DNA of 6,665 bases from Lachnospiraceae bacterium (GTDB taxonomy: Bacteria; Bacillota; Clostridia; Lachnospirales; Lachnospiraceae), in NCBI GenBank assembly GCA_009774535.1, contig VSNY01000204.1, positions 1-6,665 of the forward strand. Direction: 5' to 3'. The position numbers and the translations under genes were made by a program. Every line of letters begins with the position of its first letter. Position 1 is the stretch's first letter. Positions 1 to 4,815 of the stretch are shown piece by piece. The notes under the pieces are model-generated. The model ran no database searches and had not been told where the DNA came from. It was given only the letters and a program-made list of their open reading frames with translations.

Positions 1-92
1 TATTTGCAAAACTCAATCTGGCTTTCAATGGAAATGCTGTCCTTTTTGTCCACCGATTGTCTTGCATAGATCGCGTCTATTCGATTATCCAT
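1..92 (-). CDS. Serine site-specific recombinase, N-terminal fragment (cut by window edge)
   Basis: Only the first 30 codons are present; the gene continues beyond the left edge. The protein starts MDNRIDAIYARQSVDKKD and then SISIESQIEFCK. The Y-x-R-Q-S motif, with the presumed catalytic serine at residue 13, followed by a serine-rich stretch and an S-I-x-x-Q helix start, is the classic opening of the resolvase/invertase catalytic domain, especially of large serine recombinases of Firmicutes mobile elements (TnpX-like). Such enzymes excise and integrate the element through a phosphoserine intermediate. The ATG at 92-90 is preceded by AGGAGC at 104-99 with 7 nt spacing, and a consensus promoter lies upstream, so this start is secure. 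Whether it is a large recombinase or a small resolvase cannot be decided from 30 residues; the MobV/RepA context favours the large type. Confidence 0.85.
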   Translation of the reverse strand, partial: MDNRIDAIYARQSVDKKDSISIESQIEFCK

Positions 93-98
93 ATTGTC

Positions 99-125
99 GC
101 TCCTTTTCTAAAAAAGAAACGGAGC
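99..125 (-). promoter_or_regulatory. Leader hairpin covering the recombinase ribosome site
   Basis: In the minus-strand RNA, GCTCC (125-121) pairs with GGAGC (103-99). After one G-A mismatch, TTTCT (119-115) pairs with AGAAA (109-105), leaving a 5-nt loop. The 3' arm contains the whole Shine-Dalgarno sequence AGGAGC, so the folded leader should hide the ribosome site. No U-run follows, so it is not a terminator. Translational control of the recombinase is inferred. Confidence 0.55.
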
Positions 126-138
126 TACTGACAGTTTC

Positions 139-167
139 ATTATACCGCCAGCAGCCCCGCAAATCAA
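139..167 (-). promoter_or_regulatory. SigmaA-type promoter of the recombinase gene
   Basis: On the minus strand TTGATT (167-162) and a perfect TATAAT (144-139) are separated by exactly 17 nt. A start site near position 132 would give a leader of about 40 nt before the recombinase ATG at 92. The promoter lies between the recombinase and the stop of the small gene at 186, so the recombinase can be transcribed separately from the mob genes. Confidence 0.75.
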
Positions 168-185
168 CGATGGCTTCGGAAAACC

Positions 186-380
186 TTACGCCCCGGCTTC
201 CTCGTTCTGCCGCTTGTCGGCGTACTTGCGGAACACCTCATAAAGCTGCTGTTCCAGCTCCCGGCGTTTCTCCGCTTCCTGCTCCGGCGTGAATATTGGG
301 GAGAGATTTTCCAGCGTGATTTCCTTTCCCTGAAAAGTCACGATTTCGGTTTCTTTCTTGTATCTGATACTGTTACTTAT
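186..380 (-). CDS. Small unrecognised mob-operon protein without a canonical start codon
   Basis: I do not recognise this 64-residue protein. Its frame is open from a stop at 419-417 to the TAA at 188-186 and contains no ATG or TTG; the only GTG comes at codon 14. The most likely start is ATA at 380-378, giving an SNSIRYKKETEIV opening, because AAAGGTGA (392-385) sits just upstream at ribosome-site distance. The C-terminal half (residues 33-62) is rich in Glu, Lys and Arg and should form one charged helix (E-Q-E-A-E-K-R-R-E-L-E-Q-Q-L-Y). Codon use resembles the backbone genes, which supports real coding. The MobV stop TGA (387-385) lies inside the ribosome site, so translation is probably coupled to mobV. 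The start may be an ATG mutated to ATA, a true AUA start, or the gene may be reached by frameshift. Confidence 0.55.
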   Translation of the reverse strand: MSNSIRYKKETEIVTFQGKEITLENLSPIFTPEQEAEKRRELEQQLYEVFRKYADKRQNEEAGA

Positions 381-384
381 AAAA

Positions 385-1326
385 TCACCTTTCCTTTCTG
401 CAATGCTGCTGCCGTTTCAGTTCTGCCAGCACCTCCGGCGGGATACGCTCAACCAGTCTTTGGATATTGTGCAGTTCGCTTTCTAACTTCGCCCGTTCCA
501 TACGGTCTTGCATTTTGCCGCTTTCGCTGGCTTTGGCTCTGGCTTCCAACTGCTGATTTTCTTCCAAAAGGCCATTGATTGTGACCTTGTACTTTTTCAG
601 TTGCCCGGAGAAGTTGTCCATCTGCGGGAACCATTTTTTCAGCATAGCGAGGGCTTCCTCTTTCTTCTTTCCGGCGTTCAGTGGGTTAATGCTGTCAAGG
701 GTGACTTCAATGGCTCTTGCCTGTTTGGAGAGGGAAACCGCCTGTTTGAACAGCCGGGTGGGGATATGCTTCCTGCCCGTCTTGCTGGCGCTTTCCCCAC
801 GCTCCAAATCTGTGTATTTCTCCACCATGTAGGCGTGAAAATCGTCCTGCCATTTTGTCAAATTCGCCCGGTTGCCTAAAATCTCTTTGGCGCACAGGCG
901 GTTGTCCTGTGTCAGCGGAACAAAGGTCAAATGCAGGTGTGGCGTTTTCTCGTCCATGTGAACCACCGCCGACACGATATTTTCTTTGCCCACTCTTTCA
1001 ATGAGGAAGTCCGCCGCTCGCTGGAAAAACGCTTGAATTTCCTTTGGGGACTTCTTCTTAAAAAACTCCGGGCTGGCGGTAATCAGCGTATCTACAAACC
1101 GGGTGCTGTCCTTGCGGGTGCGACACCCTGCCTGTTCAATGCGGTTCTGGATAAAGTGGTAGTATCTACCCTCTGGCTTAATGATATGGAAGTTGTACTT
1201 GCTCCGGCTGGTGTCAATGTCGGGATTGCTGGCGTACTGTTCCTTTTGCCGTTCGTGATGGGCTTCCAGCGGTCTTGCCGGGTTGCCCTTGTGCTTTTCA
1301 AACCGCAAAATTGCGTGCTGTGCCAT
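385..1326 (-). CDS. mobV: MobV-family relaxase (Pre/Mob plasmid mobilisation protein)
   Basis: A 313-residue relaxase that nicks one strand at oriT and carries it into a recipient through a helper conjugation machine. The MobV signatures are present. HxxR is seen as HHER at residues 23-26, matching the HNER of MobM from pMV158. An S-x-x-x-N segment lies near 42-45 (SKYN). The metal-binding motif HMDEKTPHLH is at 123-132. After the N-terminal relaxase domain (about 1-200), residues 230-300 are Glu/Lys/Gln-rich and probably coiled coil. It is shorter than MobM (about 494 residues). The chosen ATG (1326-1324) has AAAGGAG 4 nt upstream; the frame is open to 1416 but the extra ATG there lacks a ribosome site and gives a non-homologous tail. 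The small gene at 186-380 follows within 5 nt. A matching oriT lies at 6486-6519. Confidence 0.95.
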   Translation of the reverse strand: MAQHAILRFEKHKGNPARPLEAHHERQKEQYASNPDIDTSRSKYNFHIIKPEGRYYHFIQNRIEQAGCRTRKDSTRFVDTLITASPEFFKKKSPKEIQAFFQRAADFLIERVGKENIVSAVVHMDEKTPHLHLTFVPLTQDNRLCAKEILGNRANLTKWQDDFHAYMVEKYTDLERGESASKTGRKHIPTRLFKQAVSLSKQARAIEVTLDSINPLNAGKKKEEALAMLKKWFPQMDNFSGQLKKYKVTINGLLEENQQLEARAKASESGKMQDRMERAKLESELHNIQRLVERIPPEVLAELKRQQHCRKER

Positions 1327-1357
1327 GAAACTCCTTTCCCCGTTCCCTTCCTTTCCA

Positions 1358-1371
1358 GCGGGTTTCCCCGC
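1358..1371 (-). promoter_or_regulatory. GAAA-tetraloop hairpin in the mobV leader
   Basis: In the minus-strand RNA GCGGG-GAAA-CCCGC forms a 5-bp all-GC stem capped by a GNRA tetraloop, about 20 nt before the mobV ribosome site (1337-1331). No U-run follows. It could stabilise the message or serve as a binding site for autoregulation; the role is inferred. Confidence 0.4.
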
Positions 1372-1499
1372 CAAAATTATCTCTGATAGGATAGGAATGA
1401 AATAGATATAAATCAATCGTTTTAATCTTTGTATTTCTATATACCGTCCAGTTTCCGTACTTCAAGAGGATTGATTATCGTACTTGTCGAGTACGGTTT

Positions 1500-1895
1500 T
1501 CAATTCGACCGCGTACCATAATCGGATTTCTTAAAGTCGGTGTTTGAAACCGCTTCATAAGATTTTGGATAAATGCGATTGGGTTTTCCGCAGCCCTGTT
1601 TCTTAATGTCAATCAACTCCGCATACTGCAACTCTCGCAAGGTGTTGACTGCTTTTTGCCGCCCACAATGGAGCAGGGCAACCACCTCGCAAATGGGATA
1701 ATACAGGTAAATGCGACCGTACTCGTCCGCCCACCCGTTTTTCCGGGATAACTCCGCCCGCCGCAGGATAAAGGCATACAGCAGCTTTGCTTCGTTGGAT
1801 AAGGGCTGGAATGTGGGCGCTTCAAAGAGAAAATTGGGGAGCCGGGTGAAGCTGGACGCCTTTCCTGGCTGATGAATATAAATCATGCTTGTCAT
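1500..1895 (-). CDS. repA: RepA_N-type replication initiator, short form, possibly C-terminally truncated
   Basis: A 131-residue protein with the features of the RepA N-terminal domain: F-x-R-L-P-x-F-L-F near residue 16, L-S-x-E-A-K-L-L-Y-A near 32-41, L-S-R-K-N-G-W at 49-55, a winged-helix-like stretch with C-G-R-Q-K-A-V-N-T-L at 77-86, and K-Q-G-x-G-K-P-N-R-I-Y near 99-109. In RepA_N proteins this domain binds DNA and is followed by a variable tail and a C-terminal domain. Here the frame stops at TGA (1502-1500) after an S-D-Y-G-T-R-S-N end, yet the same frame stays open for 20 more codons to TAG at 1439-1437 and includes P-L-E-V-R-K-L-D, which looks like the degenerate tail seen in relatives. 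No good ribosome site precedes either ATG (1895 or 1886). The gene lies between the VLP gene and mobV on the same strand. A role in replication of the excised circle, or only a remnant, are both possible. Confidence 0.75.
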   Translation of the reverse strand: MTSMIYIHQPGKASSFTRLPNFLFEAPTFQPLSNEAKLLYAFILRRAELSRKNGWADEYGRIYLYYPICEVVALLHCGRQKAVNTLRELQYAELIDIKKQGCGKPNRIYPKSYEAVSNTDFKKSDYGTRSN

Positions 1896-2006
1896 AGTAT
1901 GCTTTGTGGACGGTTAGAAAGGCATTTTCAGGGGAGGGCGATACTTTATACCACTTCTTCCGGTTCTGCCCTCTGAACGCTTTATAAATCAAGGACTTTT
2001 CAGCCC
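1896..2006. other. Gap between VLP and repA genes, nothing assignable
   Basis: These 111 bases between the VLP stop and the repA ATG contain no clear promoter or terminator. Minus-strand TATAAA occurs near 1942-1947 without a convincing -35 partner. No Shine-Dalgarno sequence precedes repA, so its expression signal is not evident. Confidence 0.5.
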
Positions 2007-2420
2007 CTAACTGTCCACGCTCGACCTCCTTTTCCGTTCACTTTCTGTTTTCTGCCGCCTGTGAACTCTGGCGGCACAGTCCGGGCAGTATTTCCCTCGG
2101 TTGGATTTTGGGACGAACACACCGCCGCAGACCTCACAGCGTTTCAGATCCTTATTCCGGTAAATCGCCGCTTCCAGCGTCCCCATAAGTGGTAAGACCG
2201 CCCAACGGAACCACTTGCAGCAGACCGAGAAAGAAATCATCTGCGGGCAGGTGTGGCTGTCCCAGTCGCCAAGGGCGATACAAGCCCCGTTTTCACAATT
2301 ACAGCACTCCCGCCGGATAAGGGCGTTTGCCTGTTTCCTCTGCGCCGGGTTCATGCAGTAGAGGGAACCGTCCGGTCTGCGCTCTATGGGTGGCAGTCGT
2401 TTATATGGATTATCTCTCAT
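2007..2420 (-). CDS. Cysteine-rich VLP domain protein
   Basis: A 137-residue protein of the cysteine-rich VLP family, commonly encoded beside RepA/Mob genes in clostridial conjugative and mobilisable elements; function unknown. The N-terminal part has clustered cysteines (C22, C39, C40, C42, C47, C58, C67, C68), with tryptophans at 70 and 73 and the family VLP tripeptide at 75-77. The C-terminal part has a CxxC (95-98) and a second CxxC (112-115), a zinc-ribbon arrangement, followed by a very basic tail (R-R-Q-K-T-E-S-E-R-K-R-R). Nucleic-acid binding is therefore likely but inferred. The ATG at 2420-2418 is preceded by GGAGG (2431-2427) at 6 nt. It is the first minus-strand backbone gene after the control region at 2421-2791. 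Confidence 0.85.
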   Translation of the reverse strand: MRDNPYKRLPPIERRPDGSLYCMNPAQRKQANALIRRECCNCENGACIALGDWDSHTCPQMISFSVCCKWFRWAVLPLMGTLEAAIYRNKDLKRCEVCGGVFVPKSNRGKYCPDCAARVHRRQKTESERKRRSSVDS

Positions 2421-2478
2421 GCGTTTCCTCCATTTGCTTTTTCGCTGCCGTTCTCTCCGAAAGGTTTTCCGACGTTGG

Positions 2479-2518
2479 CACGCTCCCCGGACTTCGGGAC
2501 AAGTTGTCCCGAAACTGG
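2479..2518 (+). repeat. Palindrome region, copy 1 of an inverted pair
   Basis: The core at 2493-2513 is a perfect dyad: TTCGGGACAA, a central G, and TTGTCCCGAA. The surrounding segment from CACG (2479) to CTGG (2518) has a diverged copy on the opposite strand at 6296-6329, matching through CCGGACT, the GAGACA/GGGACA core and GTCCC-AAAC. The core has the form of an operator for a dimeric repressor or a recombinase site; which is not known. The VLP start lies about 75 nt away on the minus strand. Confidence 0.7.
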
Positions 2519-2524
2519 CTCCTT

Positions 2525-2550
2525 GCGTTGCTTCCCCTGCCGGGAAACGC
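2525..2550. repeat. Bulged hairpin next to the palindrome
   Basis: GCGT (2525-2528) pairs with ACGC (2547-2550) and TTCCC (2532-2536) pairs with GGGAA (2542-2546), with a 3-nt bulge and a CTGCC loop. It directly follows the 2493-2513 palindrome, and together they could fold in the VLP leader RNA or in single-stranded DNA. No U-run follows on either strand. Confidence 0.4.
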
Positions 2551-2672
2551 CTTTCGAACGGTCATTCTGTTTTCAAGGTGCGGCTCATCGATGAACTAAG
2601 ATAAGTCTACACCTAAATGACCGCCCGTCCCGTATATCCATAATGTCGGAAATCAGCCCGGAAAACTTTCTA

Positions 2673-2701
2673 TTTCCACGCTCTCGGAATTGTGGTAGAA
2701 T
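2673..2701 (+). promoter_or_regulatory. Promoter of the AraC-led cargo genes
   Basis: TTTCCA (2673-2678, four of six matches to the -35 consensus) and TAGAAT (2696-2701, five of six to the -10) are separated by 17 nt. Transcription would begin near 2708 and give a leader of about 84 nt before the AraC ATG. The weak -35 fits a promoter that needs an activator, which an AraC-type protein could provide. Confidence 0.6.
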
Positions 2702-2715
2702 GGAAACAGCAAAGC

Positions 2716-2733
2716 GACAAATGACAATTTGTC
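2716..2733 (+). promoter_or_regulatory. Dyad just downstream of the AraC-gene promoter
   Basis: GACAAAT-GACA-ATTTGTC has perfect 7-bp arms and lies about 15 nt after the -10 box, so it covers roughly +8 to +25. It could be an operator or a leader hairpin. The half-sites GACAA/TTGTC also occur in the 2493-2513 palindrome, but with a different spacing. Confidence 0.5.
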
Positions 2734-2791
2734 TAAATAAATCAAGATAAGCACGTTGTTAATTATGTATATTAGAGGTGGGTATGATTGA

Positions 2792-3691
2792 ATGAGAGAA
2801 ATAGAAACGGTACAGAAAATACAGGACTATATACGCATACATCATAAAGATGCTAATTTCAATATAAATGATATCTGTTCTAAGATTGGGTATTCAAGGC
2901 GACAAGTTGACAGAATTTTCAAGAAGTATCTGAACAAAACATTACAAGAATATGTTAGTGCAGTTTGTTTAACGGATAGCGCAAATGAATTATTGAATAC
3001 AAAAAAAACAATTTTGGAAGTCGCATTGAACAGCCATTATAAAACGCACGAGGGATTTTCGCGTTCCTTTTATAAAAAATTTCATATCAATCCCTCTGTA
3101 TATCGTGAAAAAAAGATTGCTATTCCATTATTCATACAATATCCGATTAGTCACTATTATGCTTTGTTTAAAAATAAGGAGGAATTATTTATGGGTAATG
3201 ATTTAAGTTTTTGTATGATTACTGTTAAAGAACGTGAAAAAAGGAAGTTGATTTATCTCCCGTCACACCATGCACAAGATTATTTTTCGTATTGCGAAGA
3301 AGTTGGCTGTGAATGGGAAGGTCTGCTAAATAGTATTCCAGAAAAATTTGAACCTGCTGCTTTGATTGAATTACCAGACAAATTAGTCGAAAATGGTTTT
3401 TCAAAGATAGCAGCAGGCGTTGAAGTGCCATTAGATTATGATAAAGAACTTCCAGAAACATATAAAACAGTGGAACTTCCAGAATGTATCATGCTTTATT
3501 TTCAAAGTGAACCATACGAGAATGAAGAGGACTTCTGTAAGGCGATTGAAATCACATATGCAGCGATAGGAAAATACAATCCTGCGGTATATGGTTATAA
3601 ATTCGCATATGATATAGCCCCAAGTTTTAACTTCGGTGCAGATACAAGTACGGGAGCAAGGATAGCTGTTCCAGTAATACTAACGGCTTGA
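2792..3691 (+). CDS. AraC-family regulator with GyrI-like effector-binding domain
   Basis: A 299-residue transcription regulator. Residues 8-107 form the AraC double helix-turn-helix domain: first helix pair around 25-46 (I-N-D-I-C-S-K-I-G-Y-S-R-R-Q-V-D-R-I-F), second around 73-97, ending in the family-typical F-H-I-N-P-S-V-Y-R. Residues 137-297 look like a GyrI-like/Rob-type small-molecule binding domain (opening with C-M-I-T-V-K-E-R-E, then K-L-I-Y-L-P, and a Glu-rich middle). Such proteins usually sense hydrophobic or cationic compounds and switch on adjacent transporter or resistance genes. The start has GAGGTGG (2775-2781) about 10 nt upstream. The gene is AT-rich, unlike the backbone to its left, and is followed by the DUF6194 and YcxB genes on the same strand. 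A perfect internal ribosome site before Met134 may allow the ligand domain to be made alone. The inducer is unknown. Confidence 0.85.
   Translation: MREIETVQKIQDYIRIHHKDANFNINDICSKIGYSRRQVDRIFKKYLNKTLQEYVSAVCLTDSANELLNTKKTILEVALNSHYKTHEGFSRSFYKKFHINPSVYREKKIAIPLFIQYPISHYYALFKNKEELFMGNDLSFCMITVKEREKRKLIYLPSHHAQDYFSYCEEVGCEWEGLLNSIPEKFEPAALIELPDKLVENGFSKIAAGVEVPLDYDKELPETYKTVELPECIMLYFQSEPYENEEDFCKAIEITYAAIGKYNPAVYGYKFAYDIAPSFNFGADTSTGARIAVPVILTA
3176..3193 (+). promoter_or_regulatory. Internal ribosome site and in-frame start inside the AraC gene
   Basis: AAGGAGG (3176-3182), a full match to the anti-Shine-Dalgarno core, stands 8 nt before an ATG at 3191 that is in frame as Met134. It is stronger than the site used by the main start and falls between the DNA-binding and ligand-binding domains. 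Translation from it would give a 166-residue stand-alone effector domain (3191-3691). Confidence 0.6.
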
Positions 3692-3750
3692 ATAGCTATA
3701 AATTCCAGTTCGTATAGAGCATGATGAATTAGAATTTGAAAGGTAAAAAT

Positions 3751-4200
3751 ATGAAACCAGAAGAAATATTAAAGTATTGTCTTAAAAATTTAAAAGATAC
3801 AGTTTTGGTAGATAGCTGGGGAGAAAAGGGAATATTTTATAATCCCAATCATGTTTTAAAAAGAGGCGTGTATATACTTACAATAAAAGAAAAAGATGGA
3901 GATAATGACAACGGCTCAAATTTGGATAGAGAAAATGTATACAGAGTTAATTTAGGAATTCGCAAAAAAACTTTTATAGAATTATTTAGTGATGTACCTA
4001 AAAGACCAAGTGCGGGAGAAATAGTAAGTATGAATTATGATTTCACAGAATTAAATAAGATAATTCCACATCCTGTATATGCTTGGATGGGCTGGATTTC
4101 TGTATTAAATCCGTCAGATAAAACCTTTGAAAAATTAAAACCATTTATTCAAGAAGCTTATGAATATGCCGTAGAAAAATTTAAGAAAAGAAAAGTATAA
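3751..4200 (+). CDS. DUF6194 family protein
   Basis: A 149-residue soluble protein that resembles the DUF6194 family, whose function is not known. Recognisable points are the N-terminal helix (E-E-I-L-K-Y), a W-G-E-K-G-I-F-Y-N-P segment near 24-33, the L-D-R-x-x-V-Y-R-V-N-L-G-I stretch near 59-71 followed by K-K-T-F-I-E-L-F, and the highly characteristic H-P-V-Y-A-W-M-G-W-I-S-V-L-N-P near 108-122. There is no signal peptide or membrane segment. The ATG at 3751 was chosen because AAAGG (3739-3743) lies 7 nt upstream; a TTG at 3736 is in frame but has no ribosome site. It begins 59 nt after the AraC stop and 49 nt before the YcxB gene, is AT-rich like both, and is probably in one operon with them. 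It may be the target of the AraC regulator, but its activity cannot be deduced. Confidence 0.75.
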   Translation: MKPEEILKYCLKNLKDTVLVDSWGEKGIFYNPNHVLKRGVYILTIKEKDGDNDNGSNLDRENVYRVNLGIRKKTFIELFSDVPKRPSAGEIVSMNYDFTELNKIIPHPVYAWMGWISVLNPSDKTFEKLKPFIQEAYEYAVEKFKKRKV

Positions 4201-4207
4201 ATCCGAA

Positions 4208-4233
4208 GTTGTAACAAAGATTATTTATACAAC
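4208..4233 (+). repeat. Inverted repeat before the YcxB-like gene
   Basis: GTTGTA (4208-4213) and TACAAC (4228-4233) are perfect 6-bp arms separated by 14 AT-rich bases, in the gap between the DUF6194 and YcxB genes. The spacing is long for an RNA hairpin. It could be an operator, but chance is not excluded in such AT-rich DNA. Confidence 0.3.
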
Positions 4234-4249
4234 GAATGGAGGTATACTT

Positions 4250-4756
4250 TTGGAAACAGTAGAATTAAGATTTCAATATACTCAAAGTGAATATATAAGA
4301 GCAGAAAGGCAATATTTAATTTCTAGTAAAATTATACATAAATATGATATTGCTTTAGTCACTGTATTTTTGCTGCTGTCGGTAGTTTATATGCTGTTCA
4401 CCTCTTTTAGCATATTTAGTATTTTAATATTTGGATTGGTAATTGTTGTAACTGCATTGGGAAGCTATTTATATATTCTAATGCCTATACTGAAATTCAA
4501 GCAAACTGCAAAATATCATGAGGAATATACGCTGGTATTCTCAAAAGAAACAATTAAATTTAAAACACAAAGCATTGAATCAGAAATGAAGTGGGATATT
4601 TACTCTGCACTATGGGAAAGCCATGATTTTTATTATTTAATTCAAGCACCACGAATATATACGTTAATTCCAAAAAGAGTTTTTAAAGACCTAAACGAAA
4701 AACAACTATTTGAAGAAATTACACAATCAAGAGTAAAAACAACAAAACATGTATAA
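4250..4756 (+). CDS. YcxB-like membrane protein
   Basis: A 168-residue protein with the layout of the YcxB-like family: a short N-terminal strand region (1-30) with a Y-x-x-x-Q/R-R-Y-like pattern, two membrane helices at about 33-50 and 54-78, a basic loop (K-F-K-Q), and a C-terminal domain (about 86-160) rich in beta strands with W-D-I-Y near 115 and F-Y-Y-L-I near 127, typical of the family. The function of YcxB proteins is unknown; they sit in the inner membrane with the C-terminal domain presumably cytoplasmic. The start is TTG at 4250, supported by GGAGG (4238-4242) at 7 nt and no nearer ATG. AT-rich, last of the three-gene block with the AraC regulator and DUF6194 protein. A membrane protein next to a drug-sensing type regulator suggests an envelope response, but that is inference. 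Confidence 0.75.
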   Translation: METVELRFQYTQSEYIRAERQYLISSKIIHKYDIALVTVFLLLSVVYMLFTSFSIFSILIFGLVIVVTALGSYLYILMPILKFKQTAKYHEEYTLVFSKETIKFKTQSIESEMKWDIYSALWESHDFYYLIQAPRIYTLIPKRVFKDLNEKQLFEEITQSRVKTTKHV

Positions 4757-4815
4757 TAAACATACCCCACAATGTAACAACTTCCTATTTTATAGAGTGG
4801 ACAAGGAGGGAGAGC

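Larger units (their letters stand above)
2421..2791. promoter_or_regulatory. Divergent control region between the VLP gene and the AraC gene
   Basis: This 371-base gap separates minus-strand backbone genes from plus-strand cargo. It holds the VLP ribosome site (2427-2431), a perfect palindrome (2493-2513), a bulged hairpin (2525-2550), a short TCATCGATGA palindrome (2585-2594), a plus-strand promoter (2673-2701) and a dyad (2716-2733). I could not find a convincing minus-strand promoter for the VLP gene. Open frames across it are short and have no ribosome sites. Confidence 0.6.

Noticed and set aside
508..1386. Long plus-strand open frames opposite mobV
   Set aside because: They are mirror frames of a clear MobV relaxase, have no ribosome sites, and encode cysteine- and phenylalanine-rich sequences typical of antisense shadows.
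1327..1416. A 30-residue N-terminal extension of MobV
   Set aside because: The upstream ATG lacks a ribosome site, the extension runs through the leader hairpin, and the family starts at the M-A-Q-H-A-I-L-R type sequence.
1815..2005. Minus-strand open frame of about 63 codons overlapping the start of repA and the VLP-repA gap
   Set aside because: No ATG with a ribosome site; the AGGAGG near 2030 is followed only by a GTG in the VLP frame that ends after three codons. An open stretch of this length is not unlikely by chance.
3692..3745. Open codons I-P-V-R-I-E-H-D-E-L-E-F-E-R between the AraC and DUF6194 genes, possibly a gene remnant
   Set aside because: Fourteen codons after a stop are too few to judge, although they look protein-like and could be the tail of a lost gene.
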